DNA of 64,000 bases from Thioclava sp. GXIMD4216 (GCF_037949285.1 NZ_CP149928.1:62001-126000), one strand, 5' to 3'; positions 20,757-30,098 are shown, numbered from the stretch's first letter. The notes: generated by a model not told the origin, from the letters alone. A program made the numbers and translations.

Positions 20757-22058
20757 TCAAAGCCCCAGACGGTCGCGCAATTCGTAATACCACGAACCGA
20801 TCACCGAATAGGGCACGCGGAAGGTCCGCCCGCCGGGGAAGGGGATCCAGCGCAGCTTGGCGAAGACGTCAAAGCGCGAGGCATCCCCGTCGATCGCTTC
20901 CGACAGAATCCGCCCGAACGTATGCGATCCCGTCACGCCGTGGCCCGAATAGCCATGCGCGTAATAGGTCGCATTCCCCAGCCGTCCCATCTGCGGCACG
21001 CGCGAGAAGGACAGCGCGAAATTGCCCGACCACGCATAGTCGATCTTCACATCGGAAAGCTGCGGGAAGACCTTCATCATATTGCCCCAAAGCTTGGCCT
21101 TGATGTCCTTCGGATCGGTCCCGCCATAAACGGTGCCACCCCCGAACAACAGCCGCTTGTCGGCAGACATACGATAGTAATCAAGGATATAGCGCACATC
21201 CTCGATACAGGTATCGGCGGGCATCAGCTCGGCCGCGCGGGCCTCGCCCAAGGGCTCGGTCGCCATCACCTGCGTCGAGACCGGCATCACGCGGTTTTCC
21301 AGATCGGGCACCACATGGCCCAGATAGGCATTGCCGCACAACACCAGAATGCGGCAGGTGATCTGCCCCTTTTCGGTCTTGATCACCGGACGTGCCGCCT
21401 GCGTGTCCACCGACACCACCGGCGACATCTCGTAGAGCGTGCCGCCATTGGCCTCGATGGCCGCCGCCTCACCCAGGCACAGGTTCAGCGGATGCATATG
21501 TCCGCCCGTGGGGTCGATCATGCCGCCCACATAAAGATCGGTCGCGGCATGCTCGCGGATTTCCGCCTTGGTCAGCATCCGCTGGTCGCACAGACCATAG
21601 CTCTCCCAAAGCTGCTTTTTCTCCTCAAGCTCGCGCATATGCATATCATTGAAGGCGGCAAACACATTGCCATCCTTCAGATCGCATTGAATGCCATAGG
21701 TCGAGACGCGCTCGCGGATGATCTTGCCACCCTCGGTCACCAGCCCCGCCACAAAGCGCGCAGTGTCCTGACCATAGGATTTACCGATCTTCTGCAGGCT
21801 GGCGTTCAGCCCGTTGACGATCTGCCCGCCATTGCGCCCCGACGCGCCCCAGCCGATGCGCGCGCCCTCGACGACCGTCACCTGATAGCCCTTCTCGGCC
21901 AGATGCAGCGCGGTCGAAAGCCCCGAAAAGCCTGCGCCGACGACGCAGACATCGGCCTCCTGCGCCCCTTCCAGCTGCGGGCGCAGCGGTGCGGGGTTGG
22001 CGGAAGCCGCATAATAGCTGCCCGTATGGGCACCCGTTCCGGCGTAAGAAACAGACAT
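20757..22058 (-). CDS. puuB: Gamma-glutamylputrescine oxidoreductase
   Basis: The 433-residue flavoprotein has VVGAGFSGLSTALHLAEKG at about residue 35 and GWGASGRNGGQIVNGLN, both typical of PuuB. It oxidises gamma-glutamylputrescine to the aldehyde in the Puu polyamine pathway. Its ATG (22058) overlaps the TGA of the glutamine synthetase-like gene by one base, so the two are translationally coupled. The conserved C-terminus HGYSGHGVTGSHTFGRIL binds FAD. No puuC or puuD follows in the window. Confidence 0.85.
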   Translation of the reverse strand: MSVSYAGTGAHTGSYYAASANPAPLRPQLEGAQEADVCVVGAGFSGLSTALHLAEKGYQVTVVEGARIGWGASGRNGGQIVNGLNASLQKIGKSYGQDTARFVAGLVTEGGKIIRERVSTYGIQCDLKDGNVFAAFNDMHMRELEEKKQLWESYGLCDQRMLTKAEIREHAATDLYVGGMIDPTGGHMHPLNLCLGEAAAIEANGGTLYEMSPVVSVDTQAARPVIKTEKGQITCRILVLCGNAYLGHVVPDLENRVMPVSTQVMATEPLGEARAAELMPADTCIEDVRYILDYYRMSADKRLLFGGGTVYGGTDPKDIKAKLWGNMMKVFPQLSDVKIDYAWSGNFALSFSRVPQMGRLGNATYYAHGYSGHGVTGSHTFGRILSEAIDGDASRFDVFAKLRWIPFPGGRTFRVPYSVIGSWYYELRDRLGL

Positions 22059-23404
22059 CAGACTGCCTCCAGATAGCTGTGGAATTCGAAATCGGTCACA
22101 TGGCGGGTGAATCGGCGCAGCTCCTGCTGCTTGCATTGCACGAACATCCGCTTGAGACGTTTGGAGTAGATCTGCTCGATATGCGGCCCGCGGGCAAAGG
22201 CGTCAATAGCCGAGGCCCAATCCAGCGACAGATGGTCCAGATCCAGCGAATAGGCATCGCCTTCAATCGGTTCCGGCGGCTGCCATTCGCCCTCGATCCC
22301 CAGAAGCGCGCCCCCCAGAATAGAGGCCAGCACCAGATAGGGGTTGGCATCCGCCCCTGCCACACGATGCTCGATCCGGCGGGCCTTATGGTGACCGCCC
22401 GGAATACGGATCGCGGCGGTGCGGTTCTCATAGCCCCAAGCCACAGACGACGGCGCATGGCTGCCCGGCAGCAGACGGCGGAAGGAGTTCTCATGCGGTG
22501 CGAAGACCAGAGCATTCTCCTGCATGGTGCGCAACAGCCCCGCGACCGCATGGCGCAAAAGGGGCGTGCCCTCTTCGCCGCCATTGTCAAAGGCGTTATT
22601 GCCGTCCTTATCCTGCAACGAGAAATGCACATGCATCCCCGAACCGGCGCGGTCGCCGTAGGGTTTTGCCATGAAGGTCGCGGCAAAGCCGTGCTTGCGG
22701 GTGATCCCGCGCACCAGCCGTTTGAACAGCACCGCATCATCGGCAGCCCGAAGCGGGTCATCGACATGCATCATGTTGATTTCAAACTGCCCTGCCCCGT
22801 TTTCCGAAATCGCGGTATCGGCGGGGATATTCTGCGCGCGGCAGGCGTCATAGATCTCGTTCAACAGCTCGTCAAAGTGCTGGAGTTCGTCCAGCGACAG
22901 CGCGCCATCGCTATCCAGCCGCTTGCCGGTCACCGGCGAACAGGGCGGCTGCGGCGTGGCCTCCGAAGGGTCCACAATGTAGAATTCCAGCTCGGTCGCC
23001 ACCACCGGCGTCAGCCCCAGCGCCTTGAAACGGTCGCAGACGCTTGCCAGCGCGCGGCGCGGATCGCCCATGAAAGGCGTGCCATCCTCATTGGCCATCC
23101 ATAGCTGCGCGAAGGCCGCCGGACGCGAGGTCCAGCTGATCAGGCTCAACGGCCGCCCCGTAAAATCACCGATCCCGTCGGCATCGCCCGTATCGAAGAC
23201 CAGCTCCGACCCTTCGATATCCTCCCCCCAGATATCCATCCCCAGCAAGGACAAGGGCATCCGCAAAGAGCCGTTCTTGACCTTGTCGACATGTTCAATC
23301 GGCAGGCGTTTCCCCCGCATGACCCCGTTCAGGTCGCAGATACAGGCAAAGACGGTCTCGACATCCGTCTCGTTTTCCAGGTCGTGTTTGACGCGGCTTG
23401 TCAT
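22058..23404 (-). CDS. puuA: Gamma-glutamylputrescine synthetase (glutamine synthetase family)
   Basis: The 448-residue protein belongs to the glutamine synthetase fold, with the catalytic stretches GAGQFEINMMH, HVHFSLQDKDG and NRTAAIRIPGG. The GS relative next to a PuuB gene is expected to ligate glutamate to putrescine or a similar amine. I set the start at the ATG at 23404 (MTSRVKHD) behind GGGAGC; the longer frame reads through the operator repeats. Direct repeats between its promoter and the divergent GntR gene suggest amine-responsive control. Confidence 0.85.
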   Translation of the reverse strand: MTSRVKHDLENETDVETVFACICDLNGVMRGKRLPIEHVDKVKNGSLRMPLSLLGMDIWGEDIEGSELVFDTGDADGIGDFTGRPLSLISWTSRPAAFAQLWMANEDGTPFMGDPRRALASVCDRFKALGLTPVVATELEFYIVDPSEATPQPPCSPVTGKRLDSDGALSLDELQHFDELLNEIYDACRAQNIPADTAISENGAGQFEINMMHVDDPLRAADDAVLFKRLVRGITRKHGFAATFMAKPYGDRAGSGMHVHFSLQDKDGNNAFDNGGEEGTPLLRHAVAGLLRTMQENALVFAPHENSFRRLLPGSHAPSSVAWGYENRTAAIRIPGGHHKARRIEHRVAGADANPYLVLASILGGALLGIEGEWQPPEPIEGDAYSLDLDHLSLDWASAIDAFARGPHIEQIYSKRLKRMFVQCKQQELRRFTRHVTDFEFHSYLEAV

Positions 23405-23421
23405 GATTGCTCCCGCAAAAA

Positions 23422-23453
23422 TGTGATAGCATTTTTTCCATTGTGATAGCATT
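23422..23453. promoter_or_regulatory. Two direct repeats TGTGATAGCATT, putative GntR operator
   Basis: TGTGATAGCATT occurs at 23422-23433 and again at 23442-23453, a 20-bp period that puts both copies on roughly the same face of the helix. The pair lies between puuA and the GntR-family gene, where a local autoregulator would bind. Confidence 0.55.
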
Positions 23454-23483
23454 ATGAGAGTCTGTCAACTCGTCGTGGTGACC

Positions 23484-24182
23484 ATGAGCAAAGAAACATG
23501 TATTCCAGATCTGCCTCCCTATGCCGGTGATACGGTGCAGGACCATTGTTACCGAAGGCTCCGCCATGCGGTGATGCTGGGGCTGATCGCCCCCGGCACG
23601 CAGCTGACCCTGCGCGGGCTAGCCGAGCAGATGAAACTCAGCCCGACCCCGATCCGCGAGGCCGTGCGCCGTCTCAGTTCCGAACGCGGCATCGAAGTGC
23701 TGGGCAACCGCCGCCTGCAAATCCCGCAGATGACGGCGGGGCGTTTCGAAGAGCTGATCGCGCTGCGGGTCATGCTTGAAACCCATGCCGCCCTGCGGGC
23801 GCTGCCGCATATCACGGACCGGCAGATCGACCAGATGGAGGCGCTTGACCGCGAGATGGATCTGGCCATCCAGCGTCAGGATCTGGACGAGCTGACACGG
23901 CTCAATCAGGTGTTCCACCGGATGCTTTATTGCGCCAACCCCGATCATGCGGCCCAACCGATGATCGAAAGCCTGTGGCTACAGCTCGGGCCGTTCCAGC
24001 GCCATGTGCTTGGCGGCATCACCGACCACTACAAGATCGACCGCCATAAAGAGATGCTGGCCGCCCTGCGCGCCCGCGCAAGCGAGGCCCTCAGCACCGC
24101 GCTGCGTGCCGATATCACAGATGGCTCGATTCGCGTCGGGCGCAGGGCCTTGGGCCTGCCCGAAACAGGTCCAACCTCATGA
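23484..24182 (+). CDS. GntR family transcriptional regulator (FCD type)
   Basis: The 232-residue protein has an N-terminal winged helix (LTLRGLAEQMKLSPTPIREA at about residues 52-71, with the SPTPIREAVRRL recognition helix) and a helical C-terminal FCD effector domain. It is divergent from puuA with about 80 bases between the two starts and probably regulates puuAB in response to a polyamine or its product (inference). I chose the ATG at 23484; the ATG at 23454 lies on the second operator repeat. The ribosome site is weak. Confidence 0.85.
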   Translation: MSKETCIPDLPPYAGDTVQDHCYRRLRHAVMLGLIAPGTQLTLRGLAEQMKLSPTPIREAVRRLSSERGIEVLGNRRLQIPQMTAGRFEELIALRVMLETHAALRALPHITDRQIDQMEALDREMDLAIQRQDLDELTRLNQVFHRMLYCANPDHAAQPMIESLWLQLGPFQRHVLGGITDHYKIDRHKEMLAALRARASEALSTALRADITDGSIRVGRRALGLPETGPTS

Positions 24183-24183
24183 A

Positions 24184-24207
24184 AAAGGCCGCGGATTCGC
24201 GGCCTTT
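24184..24207. terminator. Bidirectional terminator
   Basis: AAAGGCCGCG and CGCGGCCTTT form a perfect 10-bp stem around GATT, between the convergent regulator and chemoreceptor genes. A-rich and T-rich flanks on both sides allow it to work in both directions. Confidence 0.85.
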
Positions 24208-24222
24208 CCTCGGTTTTCCATC

Positions 24223-26145
24223 TTAGGCCACGCGCTGTTCGCTTTCCTCTTCCGGCTCGATACGGAAGACCGAAACCTCTTCTTTCAGCGAACGGGTCTC
24301 GGCAGAAAGCGCCCTGACCGCCGCCGAATTTTCCTCGAACATGGCCGCGTTCTGCTGGGTCACCTGATCAAGCTGGTTGATCGCATTGGTGATCTCGGAC
24401 ACGCCCGCGGCCTGCTCGGAGGCCCCGGCCTCGATCGAACGCACCATACCATCCACCTCGCGGATAAGCGCCTCGATCTGGGTCAACGCCTCGGAAGAGC
24501 GGTTGGTCTGTTCGACCCCGCTGCGCACCTGCACTTCCGAGGTGGACAGCAACTGCGAGATATCGCGCGCGGCCTCCGACGACCGCTGCGCCAGCGCCCG
24601 CACCTCGGAGGCCACCACCGCAAAGCCGCGCCCCGCCTCGCCCGCACGGGCCGCTTCCACCCCCGCATTCAGCGCCAGAAGATTGGTCTGGAACGCGATA
24701 TCGTCGATCACCGAGGTGATCCGGTTGATCTGCTCGGAGCTTCTCTCGATCTCGGCCATCGCCTCCACGGTGCCCTGCACGATATGGTGGCCATCGGTCG
24801 CGGTCTGCAAGGTGCGCGACACGGCCGAGGTCGCATTGCGGGCATTTTCCAGCGCGTTCGAGACCGAAGACGACATTTCGTTCATCGCCGCTGCCGTTTC
24901 CTCCAGCGATGCCGCCTGAGTCTCGGTGCGCCGCCCCAGTTCGGACGAAGCACGGTCGATCTGCACCGTCTCGGCCTCAAGCCGGATCGCGCTTTCGCGA
25001 ATCGCTCCGGCCATGCGGGCCATATTCTTGATGGCCGCGTTGAAATCGCGCCGCAGCCCCTCGTAGGACTCGGGGAACGCCTGATGGATCGCAACCGTCA
25101 GATCCCCATCCGACATCCCTGCCAGAGCCTGCCCGAGCTGGCCCACCACCCGTTCCTGCTCTTCCATCTGGCGGCGACGTTCGGCATCGGCGGCGCGGCG
25201 CTGCGCCTCGTTTTCCTCGCGCAACCGGTCCTCTTTCTCGCGCGCTTCGCGTTCGGCGACCGCCTGCATCTCGCGCAGCTCCGTCTGCTTGCGCATCGCC
25301 TCTTCCTCGGCGCGATGACGCTCGGCCTCGGCCTGCGCCTGCAATCTGTCCAGATCGGCCTTCTCGATCAGCGCAATCCGGAATCCCTCGATCGCCCGCG
25401 CCATCGCGCCAATCTCGGTCTGGGAGGTGATATAGGGCACCGGCGTTTCGGTATCGCCCGCGCCCATCGCTTCCATCCGGCCCTTGATCCGGGTGATCTG
25501 GCGCACCGTATCCCGCGCCAGCAGCCCCGAGATCACCGCAAGTATTGCCAGACTGATCCCCATCGTGACCAGGCTCATTGTGCGCAGATGGGACAGGGAC
25601 GCCGCAATATCGGAGACATAGGATCCGGTCCCGACGATCCAGTTCCAATCGGGGAACAGCGTGACATAGCCCAATTTGCTTTCCACCGCCCCCGTATCGG
25701 GATTGTTGAAATAATAGACCAGCGGACCACCGCCCTGTGTCTGGGCAATCTTGCCCATCTCCACAAAGATCTTCTGCCCTTTGACATCCTCATAGGCAGA
25801 CTGGTCCTTGCCGATCCATTCCGGCTTATGCGGATGGACCTGATAGACCATATCGGTATCGAAAACGAAAAAATATCCGCTGCCTTCAAAATGTAGGGCC
25901 GTCAGTTCCTCGCGACCGGTCTCGCGCGCCTGATCGGGGGTCATTTTCCCCTGTTCGACCTGTTTCTGCAGATGCTCCAGAATACTGACCGCCGTCTGGG
26001 TCACATCGCGCAGGTGCTGCTCGCGCATATGATAGGCATTATCGACAGAAAACTTCAGCAAAAGTTCAGACGTCCCGAACAGGGCTAAAGCGGCAAGCAG
26101 AACGATCCCGTAAAGGCGCGCCCGCAGTGATTTGAACCAAGCCAA
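24223..26145 (-). CDS. Methyl-accepting chemotaxis protein with single Cache domain
   Basis: The 640-residue receptor has a membrane segment at about 10-30, a periplasmic sCache_2 domain ([20 protein letters not shown], then [15 protein letters not shown]), a second membrane segment near 190-212, a HAMP region, a long charged coiled coil at 270-340 rich in Glu, Arg and Ala, and the MA signalling domain whose hairpin tip includes [20 protein letters not shown]. sCache_2 receptors often sense short organic acids. It starts with TTG, as no ATG lies in frame nearby. No CheB/CheR tether pentapeptide is visible at the C-terminus. No che genes are adjacent. Confidence 0.9.
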   Translation of the reverse strand: MAWFKSLRARLYGIVLLAALALFGTSELLLKFSVDNAYHMREQHLRDVTQTAVSILEHLQKQVEQGKMTPDQARETGREELTALHFEGSGYFFVFDTDMVYQVHPHKPEWIGKDQSAYEDVKGQKIFVEMGKIAQTQGGGPLVYYFNNPDTGAVESKLGYVTLFPDWNWIVGTGSYVSDIAASLSHLRTMSLVTMGISLAILAVISGLLARDTVRQITRIKGRMEAMGAGDTETPVPYITSQTEIGAMARAIEGFRIALIEKADLDRLQAQAEAERHRAEEEAMRKQTELREMQAVAEREAREKEDRLREENEAQRRAADAERRRQMEEQERVVGQLGQALAGMSDGDLTVAIHQAFPESYEGLRRDFNAAIKNMARMAGAIRESAIRLEAETVQIDRASSELGRRTETQAASLEETAAAMNEMSSSVSNALENARNATSAVSRTLQTATDGHHIVQGTVEAMAEIERSSEQINRITSVIDDIAFQTNLLALNAGVEAARAGEAGRGFAVVASEVRALAQRSSEAARDISQLLSTSEVQVRSGVEQTNRSSEALTQIEALIREVDGMVRSIEAGASEQAAGVSEITNAINQLDQVTQQNAAMFEENSAAVRALSAETRSLKEEVSVFRIEPEEESEQRVA

Positions 26146-26367
26146 TTTGTTACATCCCGTGTGTAATCCGATTGGAAAGGTTATCGCCTGATAAACTTAA
26201 TATAAGCCGAACACCGGAATGGTCACAAAATAACACATTGGAATATTTGTATTTATTGAATCCGCCCACCACTATGCCGCGAAAACAGGCAGCGCCAGAA
26301 GGCCCCGTTTCCCCACGGAGTTGCAGAATCACCATGCGTCAACACAGCGGCAGATCTTGAGGCGAAG

Positions 26368-26450
26368 GGAGAAAAGGAAACGGCGGCTTCCAGGGAGGAG
26401 GAGAGGAAGCCGCCGCGTAGTCCCGAGGCTCAGGGAGGAGGAGGAGCCTC
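26368..26450 (-). ncRNA. CcsR/cuckoo-like small RNA with two CCUCCUCCC loops
   Basis: Read on the minus strand, two hairpins follow each other. The first has the stem GAGGCTC/GAGCCTC and a 12-base loop CTCCTCCTCCCT. The second has the 11-bp stem CGGCGGCTTCC/GGAAGCCGCCG, a 13-base loop TCTCCTCCTCCCT, and then a pyrimidine-rich tail TTTCCTTTTCTCCC that makes it a terminator. Two loops exposing CCUCCUCCC, an anti-Shine-Dalgarno sequence, are the defining feature of the CcsR RNAs of Rhodobacter sphaeroides and the related cuckoo family, which act in stress responses. Those are usually linked to a DUF1127 gene; none is visible here. The 5' end is not determined. Confidence 0.72.
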
Positions 26451-26746
26451 AAGAATTCCTTGAGACCTTTCTAGCCTGTCCTGACGCGAATGAATACTTC
26501 GGAATGAGCATGGCAGCACTTCGCCACGCGCATGGCCCAAGCCGATGCGCGCTGCGATACACCTCTCGAAGAGGCAGGCAATCTATGGCTAACTCACACC
26601 GACACGGATCTGCCCGACGGGAAGACCCCAAACACCTTGCCATGTTCCACCCCCGCTATACTGCCCTTGCAAAGACACTGCGGGACCGGACCATGTTCAC
26701 CGAGCGCATACTTGAAGGCCGAAGAACAAAAGGCAAGCATTATTTA
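26451..26746. other. No gene recognised; probable small RNA promoter region
   Basis: This stretch, between the small RNA and the DUF6455 gene, has short open frames on both strands but none with a good ribosome site or recognisable domain. It presumably contains the promoter of the minus-strand small RNA. AT-rich sequence at 26730-26765 is the most promoter-like part. Confidence 0.35.
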
Positions 26747-27001
26747 TCAGTTTCGCAATATTGTTAGATTACGCGCGTTCTTGCAGAAATTCGGAGGGGC
26801 TTCGGGATGTGCCGGATAATAGGACAGCTCCGACAGGCAGTCGCAGGCATGCGAACAGGTTCTGCACAGATCGACCATCCGGTCGAACTCGTGGCGCGGC
26901 AGCGCCTGACGGTGCAGCAAGTCGGTGACATCCATCCCCGCCCGCCGCGCCATCCCGCGCAGCAACCAAAAATGCAGACTGTTCTCTTGATCAATGATCA
27001 T
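26747..27001 (-). CDS. DUF6455 family small protein
   Basis: The 84-residue protein contains LLRGMARRAGMDVTDLLHRQ followed by a cysteine motif CRTCSHACDC at about residues 43-52, as in DUF6455 proteins of Rhodobacterales. The cysteine pattern could bind metal, but this is inference and the function is unknown. I chose the ATG at 27001 because the longer frame runs through the terminator of the upstream gene. A second DUF6455 gene precedes it on the same strand. Confidence 0.65.
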   Translation of the reverse strand: MIIDQENSLHFWLLRGMARRAGMDVTDLLHRQALPRHEFDRMVDLCRTCSHACDCLSELSYYPAHPEAPPNFCKNARNLTILRN

Positions 27002-27015
27002 CAAATTCTTTCTGG

Positions 27016-27041
27016 AAATAAAAAGGCCCCGAGGCGGGGCC
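27016..27041 (-). terminator. Rho-independent terminator
   Basis: On the minus strand GGCCCCG, loop CCT and CGGGGCC form a 7-bp stem followed by TTTTTATTT. It closes the upstream DUF6455 gene, so the second DUF6455 gene needs its own promoter or read-through. Confidence 0.85.
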
Positions 27042-27059
27042 AAGGCAGGTGTCTTGCCG

Positions 27060-27368
27060 CTATTCCGCCGCGATCGGTCGGTCATCGGTGTCGATAAGGC
27101 GCCGCAAACGCGACATCAGCAGGCGGTTATTGCAATAATCGGGGGCCTGCGCCACGACGCCCTCGCGGTCTTCCGGCGCCTCCTGTGCGGCCAGAAACCC
27201 CTGACACGCCTGCGGATTCGCGCATTTCGTGCAGCGCGTGACCGTCTCGCTCCATCCCGTATCCGACATCAGGCCCTTGGCTTTGGCCTGCGTGAAATCC
27301 ACCCCCACGACATCGCCCATACGGGAGACAAGCGCGGCATGTTTGTTCAGCGTTCTAGGATCGGTCAT
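27060..27368 (-). CDS. DUF6455 family small protein
   Basis: The 102-residue protein shares the DUF6455 layout: a helical N-terminal part (HAALVSRMGDVVGVDFTQA) and a cysteine motif CTKCANPQAC near residues 46-55. Its C-terminal part (APDYCNNRLLMSRLRRL) is also found in the family. It starts at an ATG behind GGGGGCG. It is a diverged paralogue of the neighbour at 26747-27001. No function is established. Confidence 0.7.
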   Translation of the reverse strand: MTDPRTLNKHAALVSRMGDVVGVDFTQAKAKGLMSDTGWSETVTRCTKCANPQACQGFLAAQEAPEDREGVVAQAPDYCNNRLLMSRLRRLIDTDDRPIAAE

Positions 27369-27470
27369 CAGCGCCCCCATACATAAAGGGCCGCTTTGGC
27401 CCCATGCCGCCAAAGGTGCACCACCGGCATCGGTTAAACTTTGATATGGATCAACCGGCGCTTCGCAACC

Positions 27471-28730
27471 CTACGTTACATTTCCCAACGCCGCCGCGCG
27501 GGCGCGAATGGACGCCGCATCTTCGGGCAGGGCCATCTGCTGTTCCGACAGCGCCGCCGCCCGTTGCGCCATCGCACGGGCCGGCACCACAAAACGGCGG
27601 TCGGTCATGCAAAGCCCCGCCAGCACATCCTGCAAACGCGTTGCCACCTCGATCTGGGCCGCCCCGTCGCGCCCGATCGCATCGAACGCATTACGGATCA
27701 GCCCCTCGGGATCCAGTTCGCGGGCCATGACCCGCAGGCAGCGCACCTCCTGCGGCGCGGGGCGATGGCGGGCCCAATCCACCAGCACCACCATCAACCG
27801 CCCCAGAATATCAATCGCCGTGCCCGGATCATTGACCGCAGGCGACAGCGCCCGCGACGCGATCTCGGACATGGCGCGCAGCCCGAATTCGGGGTCCTGC
27901 TCATAGGAACGCGCATGGCCGATGCTGAACCCCGCGCGCATCTTGTCCTCCGCCGCGCGCCGCGCCTGCGCATCCTCCAGCAGCGCATCGCACCGCAAAA
28001 GCACCGTTCCCGGATGCGCGAAGGTGCCCGGTTGCGCCAGTATCCAGATCCGGCAATCCATCATCTGGGCGATCTGCTGCAGATAATCGGGGTCCACATG
28101 CTGCACATGCCCTGCCCCTTCGGCCATCACCGGCCAGCTTCCCACGGGCGGCTCCTGCCAGTCGGCGCAGCCCAGCACCGGATCCTCGGCACGCCGCATC
28201 AACGCCTGTCGCGTGGCCTCCTCCACCCGCGAGGCGGTGTCCTCGAGGCGCCCGAACTCGCTCAGGTGCTGGATCCAGCGCAGCAGCATGATGACAATCA
28301 CCGCCACCACCGCAATGGTCACCGCAAACAGCACCAGCCGACCGGAATCGCCATAAATGCCGGTTTCCAGAGTGATGATCCCCACCAGCGCATAGACAAA
28401 GGCCCCGATGAAAGAGGCCAGCACATGCTGGGTCAGCCGGTCCGATTGCAGCAGCGTGATCGCCCGAGGCGTCGCCGATCCCTGCGCGGCACTGAAGGCC
28501 GAGACCATGATCGACAGCGAGAAGGTCGACACCGTCAGCATCGACGAGGCGATGATCTCCAGCAGGCTCTCGATGGCATTGGCACTGACGCTGAACCCCA
28601 GATCCTCGGGCACCAGCCGCCCGATGGCCGCAGCCCCCAAGGCGGTCAGAACCCCCAGCACCCCGAAGGCGCTGACCCGCACCCAGATCCGCTCGAACAC
28701 CCGTTTGATATGCCAGCGCCAACGCGACAT
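27471..28730 (-). CDS. DUF2254 family membrane protein
   Basis: The 419-residue protein has several membrane segments in its first 150 residues (VSAFGVLGVLTALGAAAIG, LASFIGAFVYALVGIITLE, LVLFAVTIAVVAVIVIMLL) and a long cytoplasmic C-terminal region. The FSLSIMVSAFSAAQGSATPR segment and the late SEIASRALSPAVNDPGTAID are characteristic of DUF2254. The role is unknown. I chose the ATG at 28730 because AAGGAGG lies just upstream; the first ATG of the frame (28751) has no such site. Confidence 0.82.
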   Translation of the reverse strand: MSRWRWHIKRVFERIWVRVSAFGVLGVLTALGAAAIGRLVPEDLGFSVSANAIESLLEIIASSMLTVSTFSLSIMVSAFSAAQGSATPRAITLLQSDRLTQHVLASFIGAFVYALVGIITLETGIYGDSGRLVLFAVTIAVVAVIVIMLLRWIQHLSEFGRLEDTASRVEEATRQALMRRAEDPVLGCADWQEPPVGSWPVMAEGAGHVQHVDPDYLQQIAQMMDCRIWILAQPGTFAHPGTVLLRCDALLEDAQARRAAEDKMRAGFSIGHARSYEQDPEFGLRAMSEIASRALSPAVNDPGTAIDILGRLMVVLVDWARHRPAPQEVRCLRVMARELDPEGLIRNAFDAIGRDGAAQIEVATRLQDVLAGLCMTDRRFVVPARAMAQRAAALSEQQMALPEDAASIRARAAALGNVT

Positions 28731-28805
28731 GCCGCCTCCTTCATCGCGCATGTCCCCATGCCATGCAGTGCGGATCTAGCGCATCAGCCCCGTCTGCCAA
28801 GCCTG

Positions 28806-29579
28806 TCAGACCTTGGACGCCACACGCTTTTTCTCGATTGCCCGCATCGTGGCGCGCACATTGGCCATGCGCGCGCGGTTCGAGGGATGGCTGCTGAAGA
28901 TATCCTGCTCGGGGTCCGAGATGCGCTTGAAGAACTGCGCCCCGCGGATCGGGCTGTAGCCCGCGCGATAGGCCAGAACCGTGCCCAGACTATCGGCCTT
29001 CATCTCGTAATCCTTGGCCCGCGTCAGCGCGCCCATCTCTGCCCCCAGATGCTGCGCCTGCCGCACCTGACGGTTCGAGGCCCCCTGCGAGGCGATGATC
29101 GTGCCCATCAGCACGGCCCCCGTCTCGGAATCATCGGCCTTGAGCGCCAGATGCCCCAGAATATGATGCGCCGCCTCATGGCCCATCACAAAGGCCAGCT
29201 CGTCCTGATTGATCGCCTGCGAGATCAGCGTCAGGTTGAAGGCCAGAACGGGGCGGCCCTGCTCGTCAAGGGTCTGGAACGCATTCGGCTCGGGATCGGG
29301 GCGGTCATCCACCATGATCCGGAAATCGCAGCTATGGGTCTGGGCCAGCTGGTGATGGCGGCAGTAGTCCTCGATCACCGGCTCCATCCGATGCGCGGCG
29401 GCCATGAAGTTCTTTGCCGCGGCCTCGGGTGACAGAAGCTGGGTGCTCTGGGTGAAGTTCATCGCTTCCCCGTCGCGCCCCGCAGCCCCGCTGGTTGCCA
29501 TCGGATCGGTCGCACAGCCCGCCAGTGCCAGAAACGCAGGCACCACAAGAGCCGAAACACACAAGACCGAAATTCGCAT
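28806..29579 (-). CDS. M48 family metalloprotease lipoprotein
   Basis: The 257-residue protein starts with a lipoprotein signal (MRISVLCVSALVVPAFLALA followed by GC), so it is likely anchored to a periplasm-facing membrane. The zinc motif HEAAHH is at about residues 153-158 within MGHEAAHHILGH, and the third ligand probably lies in KADSLG. Relatives such as LoiP and BepA act in outer-membrane quality control. The ATG at 29579 follows AAAGGA. It is separate from the DUF2254 gene by about 75 bases. Confidence 0.88.
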   Translation of the reverse strand: MRISVLCVSALVVPAFLALAGCATDPMATSGAAGRDGEAMNFTQSTQLLSPEAAAKNFMAAAHRMEPVIEDYCRHHQLAQTHSCDFRIMVDDRPDPEPNAFQTLDEQGRPVLAFNLTLISQAINQDELAFVMGHEAAHHILGHLALKADDSETGAVLMGTIIASQGASNRQVRQAQHLGAEMGALTRAKDYEMKADSLGTVLAYRAGYSPIRGAQFFKRISDPEQDIFSSHPSNRARMANVRATMRAIEKKRVASKV

Positions 29580-29728
29580 AATGGGCAGGTCCTTTCCAAA
29601 GGGGCATTCGTTCAGCCTAGCCCCCTTCCCCATAGGTGGGAAGAGCCTGTGCGATCAATTTTCAAGGCAGTGTAAACAAGGCACGATTTGCTCTGGCGGG
29701 CGGCAGGAATATCTGCCAGACTTTCCTT

Positions 29729-30004
29729 ATGTTCACCATCGAGCACGAATTTGACGCCACCGTGATCACCCTCGTTGACGAGGGCGATGACCCACGGGAT
29801 TACCTGCAAGAAGACATCAAGATTGAATCCTTCGAGGATTGTGTTGTTGTCGAGCAGCTAGACGAACAAACGGACACGGTCCAACGGGTCGTGTTCTCTC
29901 ATGCACAGCTTCGCGAACTGGCGGCCTCCCTCAACCTGCCGGAGGGCGTCTATCGCATGAAGCAGATCGATACCACCGAAGGCGACACCGCCTCCGAAGA
30001 CTGA
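29729..30004 (+). CDS. Small acidic hypothetical protein
   Basis: The 91-residue protein (MFTIEHEFDATVITLVDEGD at the start) is strongly acidic and lacks membrane segments or recognised motifs. The frame shows the coding bias of its neighbours, and the C-terminus is Thr/Glu/Asp-rich. The ATG at 29729 begins the region without a clear ribosome site, so the start is uncertain. I do not recognise a family. It is divergent from the M48 gene and precedes the second ABC operon by about 95 bases. Confidence 0.6.
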   Translation: MFTIEHEFDATVITLVDEGDDPRDYLQEDIKIESFEDCVVVEQLDEQTDTVQRVVFSHAQLRELAASLNLPEGVYRMKQIDTTEGDTASED

Positions 30005-30098
30005 CCCCTGCGCGCCGCGCGCTTTCTGTTTTCTATGGTTTCTTGCCCTGAAAAAGGGCATTCAGAAACCAGCCGGACCGGTTAGAACAGGAACGCCC

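Noticed and set aside
26585..26767. A plus-strand frame of about 60 codons (MANSHRHG...) as a small protein gene.
   Set aside because: No ribosome site, no family similarity and irregular codon use; it overlaps the likely promoter region of the minus-strand small RNA.
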